From positions 1 through 17,205 of the forward strand of contig CABSMB010000007.1 of the NCBI GenBank assembly GCA_902478705.1: a stretch of 17,205 nt of DNA. Direction: 5' to 3'. This stretch comes from an uncultured Collinsella sp. GTDB taxonomy: Bacteria; Actinomycetota; Coriobacteriia; Coriobacteriales; Coriobacteriaceae. Of the stretch, positions 1-6,726 are shown piece after piece. The position numbers and the translations under genes were made by a program. Position 1 is the stretch's first letter; every line of letters begins with the position of its first letter. A model generated the notes under the pieces. The model saw only the letters and a program-made list of their open reading frames with translations. It was not told where the DNA came from and made no database searches.

Positions 1-247
1 TCGCGGCCCAGGTAGCGATCTCGCGAGCCTCGACCTCCATGGTCTCGACGTCGTCGGCAAAGACCTCAAACGAGACGGACACATCGGTGATGTGGGTTAA
101 GACCTCCTTGGCAAACGCGCGGTAATCCGTCACGCCGCCCTTCTTCATAAGGGACGGGTTGGTCGTGAAACCCTGAACGTTGCCGTTCTCGTACATGTCG
201 AGCATGCCTTCGAGGTTTGCACCGTCAGCGAACACCTTGATTGCCAT
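1..247 (-). CDS. Transaldolase family protein (N-terminal part, cut by window edge)
   Basis: The first 82 codons read MAIKVFADGANLEGMLDMYE and then a segment with GFTTNPSLMKKGGVTDY and VSFEVFADD. This is the start of the (beta/alpha)8 barrel of class I transaldolases: the first-strand Asp in FADGAN and the TTNPS/T loop are typical. By family knowledge, these cytosolic enzymes move a dihydroxyacetone unit between sugar phosphates in the non-oxidative pentose phosphate pathway. The Schiff-base lysine lies beyond the window, so transaldolase cannot be separated from the related fructose-6-phosphate aldolase. The ATG at 247 is preceded by a good ribosome site (GAAAGGAA, 8-9 bases upstream). The gene is on the same strand as the HAD gene with a 193-bp gap, so it is probably transcribed from its own promoter. 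Confidence 0.88.
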   Translation of the reverse strand, partial: MAIKVFADGANLEGMLDMYENGNVQGFTTNPSLMKKGGVTDYRAFAKEVLTHITDVSVSFEVFADDVETMEVEAREIATWAA

Positions 248-440
248 CTGCCTGATTCCTTTCGTTAGCATACGGCCGATAAACTGCTAAACACTTTACC
301 TACGTTTATCAAGGCGTGAACTGCGGTTTTTTATCTTCTCGGCGAACGGTATAAACACCTCAGTGTTTGGATTGATAAATCGATTGAGCATGCAAAAGCA
401 AAGAGTCGCAGTTTGAGCAAAAGTCAGAACGCGGGATTCA
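248..440 (-). promoter_or_regulatory. AT-rich leader upstream of the transaldolase gene
   Basis: This gap is clearly richer in A/T than its surroundings, as expected for the promoter of the minus-strand transaldolase gene. A small inverted repeat AAACAC-CTCA-GTGTTT lies at 353-368 and could be an operator half-site pair. I could not pick a convincing -35/-10 pair (TTGATA and TATGCT occur but with poor spacing). No terminator with a T run is visible after the HAD stop codon. Confidence 0.3.
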
Positions 441-1268
441 TTAGATGAGGCCGAAATGCTGCATCGCTGTGACGGTGCCGTCGTGTGCGACATCGTCGGT
501 CACGTAGTCGGCGACCGCCTTGACCTCGGGCATGGCGTTGCCCATGGCGACAGCCGTCTCGACCGCAGCGAGCATGCCCAGGTCGTTACCCGAATCGCCG
601 AAGCCAAAGGTGCGCGCGTTGCCGGTGCGACCCAGGTATTCCAGCGCTCGCGCCACGCCCACGCCCTTGTCGATGCCCTTGGGGCTCAGCTCGCGATTCT
701 GACCACCGGTGTTGCACAGCTCAAACTCGCGATCGATAAAGCCATCATCGTTGGCTACGCGAGCCAGGTCGCTCGCGACGATGCCTACCTTGCCCACGCG
801 CAGACGACCGTCGACGCGCATTTCCTCGGTGCTGTGCACCACAGAAGTGCCGATCAGAGACGACTGCTCAACGCCCGCGGGTTCCAGGGCAAAAGTAGCC
901 ACGTTGGTCTCGAAAAAGGCTTCAATCCCTGCCGCGGCCATACGGCGAGCGAGCTCCGCAACAATGTCTTCGTCAAAGCAGTCCTCATGCACCACGCGGC
1001 CCTCGACCTCGAGCGTGGCGCCTGCCATGGCAACGATGCCCGCGGGGTCGAGCGCACGCAAGCTGTCCGCGATGAGCCACAGGGGACGACCCGTGCAGAT
1101 AAATGCCTGGTGTCCCGCGTCGCGCAGACGATGAAACGCCTCGACGACCGTCTGCGAGGGGTGAACCGCCGAAAAGTCCTTGTCGGTCATGTTGTCGGGA
1201 TCGAACGACGTCAGCGTGCCGTCCACGTCAAAAAAGAGCACGGCGGAATCGGGGCACGCATCAATCAT
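441..1268 (-). CDS. Cof-type HAD-superfamily (IIB) phosphatase
   Basis: A 275-residue protein with the haloacid dehalogenase motifs in order. Motif I is FFDVDGTLTS with nucleophile Asp14 and acid/base Asp16. Motif II is the CTGRP segment. A lysine at about 197 sits in ELSPKGIDKG, and motif IV is GDSGND at 224-229. The ELSPKGIDKG plus GFGDSGNDLGML pattern and the large cap between motifs II and III are typical of the Cof/IIB subfamily, which dephosphorylates small cytosolic sugar phosphates or related metabolites. The substrate cannot be read from the sequence. I chose the ATG at 1268 because AAAGGAACCC precedes it. An in-frame upstream start at 1304 would add 12 residues that have no ribosome site and would cover the intergenic promoter. 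The gene diverges from rlmKL. Confidence 0.88.
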   Translation of the reverse strand: MIDACPDSAVLFFDVDGTLTSFDPDNMTDKDFSAVHPSQTVVEAFHRLRDAGHQAFICTGRPLWLIADSLRALDPAGIVAMAGATLEVEGRVVHEDCFDEDIVAELARRMAAAGIEAFFETNVATFALEPAGVEQSSLIGTSVVHSTEEMRVDGRLRVGKVGIVASDLARVANDDGFIDREFELCNTGGQNRELSPKGIDKGVGVARALEYLGRTGNARTFGFGDSGNDLGMLAAVETAVAMGNAMPEVKAVADYVTDDVAHDGTVTAMQHFGLI

Positions 1269-1287
1269 ATGGGTTCCTTTCGAGGAT

Positions 1288-1316
1288 AAGGGCAAACGAA
1301 GCATCCATCATATAAT
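1288..1316 (+). promoter_or_regulatory. Candidate promoter for rlmKL (perfect -10)
   Basis: A perfect TATAAT lies at 1311-1316, 28 bp before the rlmKL ATG in the short divergent gap. The -35 position (about 1288-1293, AAGGGC) is a poor match, so activity is uncertain. The complementary strand of the same A/T island (TATATG) may serve the HAD gene. The rlmKL ribosome site is GAGAGG, 6 bases before its ATG. Confidence 0.4.
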
Positions 1317-1343
1317 GGAGCGACGCAACCAGAGAGGTCACCC

Positions 1344-3911
1344 ATGGAATTTTACGCAAGCTGCCCCGAGGGCTTTGAGTCCGCACTCGCCGATGAGCTT
1401 AAACGCCTCGGGCTTTCGCATGTTCGCCGGCTGAAGGGCCGCGCTACATTTGAGGGCGAGCTCGAAGAAGGCTACCGCGCCTGTCTGTGGTCGCGCCTAG
1501 CGAGCCGCGTGTTTGCGGTGCTCGGGCGCTTTGAGGCGCAGGATGCCGACGAACTGTACGATAGCGTTTACGACATCACCTGGGAGACCATCATCCGCCC
1601 CGGCGCCACCATCGCCATCACCGCCCGCGGCGTGACCGAGCAGCTGCGCAACACGCGCTTCTCGGCCCTGCGCGCCAAGGACGCGCTGTGCGACCGTCTG
1701 GCCGAGACCACGGGCCGTCGTGCCGACGTCGATGCCGCCGATCCCGACGTTCACCTGCTGCTTTCGCTGCGTCAGCGCCGCGCAAGCATTAGCCTGGACC
1801 TTTCGGGCGACCCGCTGTTCAAACGCCTGCCGCCCGCCGCGACCCGCGCCGGCGAGGGCACGCACGTGCTGCGCCCCGACTACGCCGCCCTGGTGCTCGC
1901 GCAGGTCGGCTGGACCGCACTGTGCGAGCGCGAGCTGACGGCCGATGATTACGAAAACGAAGCGCTGCCTATGCTGATCGACGCCTCGTGCGCCGGCGGC
2001 GGTTTGCTGCTGGAGGCCGTGAATATTCTGACCGACCGCGCCCCGGGCGCCGCACGCGAGCGCTGGGGCTTTGAGGGCTGGCAGCTGCACGACGCCGCTC
2101 TGTGGGAGCAGTTGCTTGCCGAGGCACGCGAGCGCGAGACGGCAGCACGCGAGCGCCAGGCACGCATCGTGGCCGCGGATGTTGACCCCGCCGCCCGCAA
2201 GACTGCCGAGCGCATGGTTAAGTGCGCCGGCTACAAGCGCTTTGTCGATTTTTGCGCCGCCAAGTCCGCAACCGTACTGGACCACGCGGGCGCCGTCGCC
2301 GGCGCCGCCGTGGTCGCAGACACCACCGAGACCCCGCTTTCGCTCATGCACGACGCCATGACGCTGGTCGGTGAGCTGCGCCGCGCGCCCGAGCTTGCCG
2401 CGGCGTCGGTCGCCGCACTCACCCGCGACGGATTGCTGGCCCGCGCGCTCCACGCCGAGCCCGAGCGCTCGATTGCCGTCATGCCCAATAACGAGGAGGC
2501 GACCGTCGAAGTCTGGCCTTCGCTCGACCACGCCGCCGCGGCGTTTGAGGCTTCGACCAGTGCGGATGCCGAGGCCGAAGTTGCGGATGCCAACGAAGTC
2601 AACGACAACGCCGCCGACACCCCCATGCCCGAGCCTGCCGCCACACTCGACCTGGGTGACGGCAAGCCACTGCCCGTGCTCATCCCGGAGTCGGAGCAGT
2701 TCGCCAACCGCCTGCGCAAGAATGCCCGTCTGCGCCGCAAGTGGGCCAAGCGCGAGGGCGTGAGCTGCTACCGCGTCTACGATGCCGACCTGCCCGATTA
2801 CTCCGCCGCCATCGATCTGTACGAGGGCTGCCCGCAGACGCCGGGCCGCTGGCTCGTCATCGCCGAATACGCCGCGCCCAAGACCATCGACCCCGCGCTG
2901 GCCCAGGCCCGCATGCTCGACATTCTGGCCATCGCGCCGCGTATCCTGGACGTGCCGGCCGAACATGTGCACGCCAAGGCCCGCATGCGTTCGCGCGGCG
3001 GCTCGCAGTACGGCAAGCAGGGCGCCGGTAAGGGCGCATCAGGCGAGCGCGCCAACATCGCACGCCGTCGCCTCCCGCTCATCGAAGAGGGCGGGCTCAC
3101 CTTTGCCGTCAACTTTGACGACTACCTGGATGTGGGTATCTTCCTGGATCACCGCGTCACCCGCAACCTGGTGCGCGAGCACGCCAAGCAGGCGCGTCGT
3201 TTCCTCAACCTGTTTGCCTACACCGGCACCGCCACCTGCTATGCGGCAGACGGCGGCGTCGAGGAGACCGTGACGGTCGACCTCTCCAACACCTATCTGG
3301 ACTGGGCCGAGCGCAATATGCGTCAGAACGGCTTTGTGGGGCCGCAGCATCACTTTGTACGCGATGACGTGCTCGCCTGGATTCGTGACCAGCGCCAGAC
3401 GCGCAACCGCTGGGACCTGATCTTTGTCGACCCGCCCACGTTCTCGAACTCGTCCAAGATGGGCCGCCGCACCTGGGATGTCCAACGCGACCATGTTGAG
3501 CTTTTGGCCGGCGTGTCGCGCCTGCTCGCGCAGGGCGGCCATGCCATCTTTAGCTGCAACCTGCGCGGCTTCCGCCCCGAAACGCGCAAGCTCGCGCGTG
3601 CGGGCGTGGTGCTACAGGACATTACGGCGCAGACCATCCCCGAGGACTTCGCGCGCAACCAGAAGGTGCATCATTGCTATATCGTGCGCCGCCTGCCCAT
3701 CGAGGACGCCATGGCAGAAGTCGGCTTTAGCGCCGAGGAAATTGCCGAGCGAACCGAGGAGCTGCGCAACCCCGAGGCCCGCAAGCCCCGTGCGTCAGTA
3801 CCCGCGCACGCGCAGGCCGGCAACGGCAAGTCGAACTTTGCCGGCAAGCCCTCCCCCACCGGCAAGCTCAAAAAGAAGAAGTTTTACGCCAGCAAGCCCA
3901 AGGGCAAATAA
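1344..3911 (+). CDS. rlmKL: Fused 23S rRNA methyltransferase RlmKL with a degenerate RlmL domain
   Basis: An 855-residue protein co-linear along its length with enterobacterial RlmL/RlmKL. It has an N-terminal ferredoxin-like/THUMP RNA-binding region (about 1-160), a first Rossmann methyltransferase domain (about 165-400), and a second one (RlmK, about 460-760). The RlmK half is intact: FLNLFAYTGTAT at 620, VDLSNTYLDWAERN, and DPPTF at 696-700. By family knowledge it makes m7G2069 in 23S rRNA, while the RlmL half makes m2G2445. Here the RlmL half has DASCAGGG (213-220) where DPMCGSGT is expected, and VVADTTETP (323-331) where the catalytic NPPYGER is expected, so it is probably inactive. An Ala/Glu-rich linker (about 400-450) joins the halves. 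The C-terminus is a Lys-rich tail (TGKLKKKKFYASKPKGK) that could bind RNA. ATG at 1344 follows GAGAGG. Confidence 0.9.
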   Translation: MEFYASCPEGFESALADELKRLGLSHVRRLKGRATFEGELEEGYRACLWSRLASRVFAVLGRFEAQDADELYDSVYDITWETIIRPGATIAITARGVTEQLRNTRFSALRAKDALCDRLAETTGRRADVDAADPDVHLLLSLRQRRASISLDLSGDPLFKRLPPAATRAGEGTHVLRPDYAALVLAQVGWTALCERELTADDYENEALPMLIDASCAGGGLLLEAVNILTDRAPGAARERWGFEGWQLHDAALWEQLLAEARERETAARERQARIVAADVDPAARKTAERMVKCAGYKRFVDFCAAKSATVLDHAGAVAGAAVVADTTETPLSLMHDAMTLVGELRRAPELAAASVAALTRDGLLARALHAEPERSIAVMPNNEEATVEVWPSLDHAAAAFEASTSADAEAEVADANEVNDNAADTPMPEPAATLDLGDGKPLPVLIPESEQFANRLRKNARLRRKWAKREGVSCYRVYDADLPDYSAAIDLYEGCPQTPGRWLVIAEYAAPKTIDPALAQARMLDILAIAPRILDVPAEHVHAKARMRSRGGSQYGKQGAGKGASGERANIARRRLPLIEEGGLTFAVNFDDYLDVGIFLDHRVTRNLVREHAKQARRFLNLFAYTGTATCYAADGGVEETVTVDLSNTYLDWAERNMRQNGFVGPQHHFVRDDVLAWIRDQRQTRNRWDLIFVDPPTFSNSSKMGRRTWDVQRDHVELLAGVSRLLAQGGHAIFSCNLRGFRPETRKLARAGVVLQDITAQTIPEDFARNQKVHHCYIVRRLPIEDAMAEVGFSAEEIAERTEELRNPEARKPRASVPAHAQAGNGKSNFAGKPSPTGKLKKKKFYASKPKGK

Positions 3912-3916
3912 ACAAA

Positions 3917-3981
3917 GTTGCGGTGGAATACGGACTGTTTTGCCTGGAATTAGGCAAATTTAGACCGTATTTCACCGCAAC
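3917..3981. repeat. Long 65-nt hairpin between convergent rlmKL and kdpE
   Basis: The outer arms at 3917-3933 and 3965-3981 pair over 17 positions with a single G-T wobble (GTTGCGGTGGAATACGG against CCGTATTTCACCGCAAC). A second inner stem TTTGCCT/AGGCAAA closes over the loop GGAATT. It begins 5 nt after the rlmKL stop and ends 25 nt before the kdpE stop. There is no T run on either side, so it is not a textbook intrinsic terminator. It could stop convergent transcription by structure, protect 3' ends, or be one copy of a dispersed palindromic repeat. Confidence 0.75.
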
Positions 3982-4006
3982 TCATATTGGGATGGTGGTT
4001 GGCAAT

Positions 4007-4720
4007 CTAGCCTTGGGTGACCAATCGGTAACCGATGCCCACATGCGTTTGGATATAGCGCGGATGCGCGGGGTCGGACTCGATTTTCTTACGCAACGTG
4101 CCCATAAAGACACGCAGGCTCGCCAGGTCGCTCTTAGTTGCCGTGCCCCAAATCTCGTGCAGGATAAACTGGTGCGTCAGCACCTTGTCGGCGTTATGCG
4201 CCAGCAGGCACAGGAGCTTGTACTCGATCGGCGTCAAATGCAGTTCCTCGCCATCCATCGTGGCGATGCCGGCATCAAAATCGATATGCAACTCGCCGGT
4301 ATCGAACGAGCCCTCGGAGGCAACGCCGCCCGTTTGCGCATACGAGAGACGCCTGAGCGTCGTGCGAATGCGCGCAAGCAACTCCTCGACCGAAAACGGC
4401 TTGGTCAGGTAGTCGTCGGCGCCGGCATCGAGCGCGCGGATCTTGTCCGCATCCTCGCTGCGCGCCGAGACCACGATGATCGGCATGCCCGACCATGCGC
4501 GCACCGACTCCACCACCTTGACGCCGTCCATATCGGGCAGGCCCAAATCGAGAAGCACGATGCTCGGCGTCTGCGATGAGGCGGCAGCGATGGCGGCATG
4601 GGCGGTCTCCACGGCCATATGGCGCAAGCCGTGCGCCTCGAGCGCGGCAACGATTAGGTTGCGAACGGCGGGGTCGTCCTCAACGACCAAGATGAGCGGT
4701 TTTACGGCAGAGTTCGGCAC
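4007..4720 (-). CDS. kdpE: KdpE-type response regulator (OmpR family)
   Basis: A 237-residue regulator with an N-terminal receiver domain: acidic pair in VVEDDPAVRN, phosphoacceptor Asp58 in LLDLGLPDMDG, and the conserved Lys in DDYLTKPFSVEEL. A C-terminal winged-helix DNA-binding domain ends in HPRYIQTHVGIGYRLVTQG. By family knowledge it is phosphorylated by KdpD and controls potassium-uptake genes. I chose GTG at 4720: the AAGGAG ribosome site lies in the last codons of kdpD (GATAAGGAGTAG), and the start is 4 bases after that stop, so the two are translationally coupled. A longer in-frame start at 4801 would add a basic 27-residue tail lying wholly inside kdpD, so I rejected it. No kdpFABC target operon is in the window; the neighbouring transporter is kup. 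Confidence 0.88.
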   Translation of the reverse strand: MPNSAVKPLILVVEDDPAVRNLIVAALEAHGLRHMAVETAHAAIAAASSQTPSIVLLDLGLPDMDGVKVVESVRAWSGMPIIVVSARSEDADKIRALDAGADDYLTKPFSVEELLARIRTTLRRLSYAQTGGVASEGSFDTGELHIDFDAGIATMDGEELHLTPIEYKLLCLLAHNADKVLTHQFILHEIWGTATKSDLASLRVFMGTLRKKIESDPAHPRYIQTHVGIGYRLVTQG

Positions 4721-4724
4721 GGCG

Positions 4725-6350
4725 CTACTCCTTATCAAACGAAACGTCAGCGACGGGAAGCTCAATCGTAAAGACCGAGCCGTGCGGGTCCGCCGCGGCA
4801 ACCTCTATGCTACCGCCATGCGCTAACGCAATGGAGCGGCAGAGCGAAAGACCCAGGCCCACGCTGCGGTGGCTGTCGGCAAGACCATGGTTGGCGGTGT
4901 AGAACGACTCAAAGATGCGCTCGCGGTCCACGGGCGCGATGCCCGGGCCGTCATCGGCCACCGAGCACGTCACGCGCCCGCCGTCAGCGCCAATCGAAAT
5001 CACGATATGCGAGCCTGCGGGCGTATAGGTGATGGCATTGTTCACCAGGTTCACCACGAGCTGCACCATCAGACGCGCGTCGACGTTAACGAGCGCCGGC
5101 TCATCGCACGCCACCACCTTAAGGTCGTGCTCGCGCACGGCCGGATTTACGTGGCGCAGTGCCTCCTCGACGATATCATCCATGAGCTCGAGCGTAGTCG
5201 ACAGATGCATGCCGCCGCCCTCGAGCTTGGTGATGGCGAGCAGGTTCTCGACGGTGGCGTTGAGCCATTGCGCATCCGAGCGAATGGACAGGAGCAAGCC
5301 GCGGCGCGTCTGGGCGTCGAGCACGGCCGTGCCGGTCGAGCCCTGGTCGAGCAGCACGTCGGCATTGCCCGAAATACTGGTAAGCGGCGTGCGCAGATCG
5401 TGCGAGATGGAGCGCAGCAGGTTGGCGCGCAGCTGCTCGTTTTTGGCGAGCACCGCCGCCTCCTCGCGGGCCTCCATGGCGCGGGCGCGATCGAGTGCCA
5501 GCTCGCCTTCGCTCACAATGGCATCGGCAAGTGTCCGCTCCTCGTGCGTCAGCACGTCGGGCTCGGCAACGATAGCCAGCACGCCCACCACCGAGGCGGG
5601 GTCGCCCGAGCGCACGAAGCTGTCGCCCGTGCGAACCGTCAGGTAGATACCATAAAACGCCGAGCCGCCATAGGTGGCATCGAGCGGCGTTCCCACATAG
5701 GCGGACGCCGAGAGTCGCGGCGGCATCTGCGGCGCCAGTTCGTGCACCGGTGCCGCATCGCCCACAGCCGTGTACGTCGCACGCGGCAGCAGGTCATCGC
5801 CCTCGGCGTCGGCGCTGTACCATACGACCGGACAGCCCGAAAGACGCGCCAGCTGCGTTGCCATGGCGTGAACGATCTGCTGCTGATCGGCGCACCGCTG
5901 CAGCATGCGGTTGGTCTCGAGCACCATATGCGTGCGGCGGTCGCTGGCGGCAGCCTGTGCCAGAGCGCGGCGCAGGGCCAACGCAATCGAGCTCGACACA
6001 AGCGAGACCACGAACATGATGAAGAACATGCCGGGATAGACGCGGTCGATAAGCGACAGCGAGTAGCGCGGGTCGATAAACAAGAAGTTGTAGAGTGCCA
6101 CGGCGGCAGCCGAGCTCAGCAAGCAATACAGGCGACTCCAAGTAAAGAATGCGCACAGCTGAACGGCGAACACATAGACGATCATGATGCTCGGCGCGAG
6201 ACCCGGATGGTCGAGCAGCGCGCCCACAATCGTCGCCGCGACCAGCAGCCCCACCGATACGCAGGCGTCATACAGAGGAGTGCGGCGCGTCAGCGTTGTG
6301 CGCCGCCACCAAAAGCTATCGGCAATATCGCCGTCCGTACGGACGTCCAT
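4725..6350 (-). CDS. kdpD: Short KdpD-like sensor histidine kinase lacking the N-terminal KdpD/USP domains
   Basis: A 541-residue membrane kinase. Four hydrophobic helices (about 28-46, 52-70, 74-92, 105-128) form the DUF4118 module typical of KdpD, including the YNFLFIDPRYSL signature. A GAF-like segment (about 145-290) follows. The kinase core has H-box SISHDLRTPL with phosphoacceptor His317, an N-box region NAITYTPAGSHI, DDGPGIAPVDRERIFESFY, and a GLGLSLCRSIALAHGG G-box. Canonical KdpD is near 900 residues with an N-terminal Walker-type KdpD domain and a universal-stress-protein domain; both are absent. I chose ATG at 6350, after a purine-rich stretch (GAGAGAGGGGCGGGGG). The longer open frame to 6401 begins with GTG inside the terminator hairpin. 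It is coupled to kdpE. How it senses potassium without the cytoplasmic N-terminal domains is unknown. Confidence 0.87.
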   Translation of the reverse strand: MDVRTDGDIADSFWWRRTTLTRRTPLYDACVSVGLLVAATIVGALLDHPGLAPSIMIVYVFAVQLCAFFTWSRLYCLLSSAAAVALYNFLFIDPRYSLSLIDRVYPGMFFIMFVVSLVSSSIALALRRALAQAAASDRRTHMVLETNRMLQRCADQQQIVHAMATQLARLSGCPVVWYSADAEGDDLLPRATYTAVGDAAPVHELAPQMPPRLSASAYVGTPLDATYGGSAFYGIYLTVRTGDSFVRSGDPASVVGVLAIVAEPDVLTHEERTLADAIVSEGELALDRARAMEAREEAAVLAKNEQLRANLLRSISHDLRTPLTSISGNADVLLDQGSTGTAVLDAQTRRGLLLSIRSDAQWLNATVENLLAITKLEGGGMHLSTTLELMDDIVEEALRHVNPAVREHDLKVVACDEPALVNVDARLMVQLVVNLVNNAITYTPAGSHIVISIGADGGRVTCSVADDGPGIAPVDRERIFESFYTANHGLADSHRSVGLGLSLCRSIALAHGGSIEVAAADPHGSVFTIELPVADVSFDKE

Positions 6351-6364
6351 CAGCCCCCGCCCCT

Positions 6365-6416
6365 CTCTCAAAAACAAAAACCACCACAAAGGGACAGGCA
6401 CCTTTGTGGTGGTTTT
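6365..6416 (-). terminator. Strong intrinsic terminator just before kdpD
   Basis: Arms at 6377-6392 and 6401-6416 are a perfect 16-bp inverted repeat (AAAACCACCACAAAGG / CCTTTGTGGTGGTTTT) with an 8-nt loop. Read on the minus strand, the hairpin is followed by TTTTTGTTTTTG, a classical T tract. It would end transcripts of kup and the small membrane gene. The kdpD ATG is only 15 bases past the T tract, so it sits inside any kdpDE leader that starts upstream. A spare copy of one arm (GTGGTGGTT, 6422-6430) lies beside the hairpin and could pair alternatively. Confidence 0.85.
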
Positions 6417-6462
6417 CCCTCGTGGTGGTTCTAAGTGTAAAGCCTTCTACGACCGGCAGTCG

Positions 6463-6657
6463 CTAGACAAACAGCACGTGCGCGAGCAGGGCGCACACGC
6501 ACACCGCTCCAAATACCAGTGCCACGATCGAAATCACGCGATCGGCCATGTCCATGCTGGCACGATTCGTAAAGAACCGATCTTCGGCGGCGTCGGCGCG
6601 CGCCTCACGCACCAGCTCGGTCGCAAGATCGCAACCGTCAAGCACCTTTGCATCCAT
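6463..6657 (-). CDS. Small single-pass membrane protein between kup and kdpD (unknown function)
   Basis: A 64-residue ORF starting MDAKVLDGCDLATELVREA with a charged, probably cytosolic N-terminal half. It ends in one hydrophobic helix, VISIVALVFGAVCVCALLAH, that nearly reaches the C-terminus: a tail-anchored layout. I chose the ATG at 6657 because GGGAGGAAACC lies directly before it; an upstream start at 6687 has no ribosome site. The same 12-mer TGGGAGGAAACC precedes kup. The gene lies 69 bases after the kup stop on the same strand and before the 6365-6416 terminator, so it is probably the last gene of a kup transcript. I do not recognise a family. A role as a small regulator or subunit of Kup is only a guess from position. 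Confidence 0.65.
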   Translation of the reverse strand: MDAKVLDGCDLATELVREARADAAEDRFFTNRASMDMADRVISIVALVFGAVCVCALLAHVLFV

Positions 6658-6726
6658 GGTTTCCTCCCAGGACTCAATCCCCGTCAATACAAACCCGCCC
6701 GTTCGCAGACAAACCTCGAGCGTCGA

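Noticed and set aside
1497..2972. 491-residue open frame on the minus strand
   Set aside because: Antisense shadow of rlmKL; Gly/Arg/Val-rich with no motifs.
4869..6434. 521-residue open frame on the plus strand
   Set aside because: Antisense shadow of kdpD with no recognisable domain.
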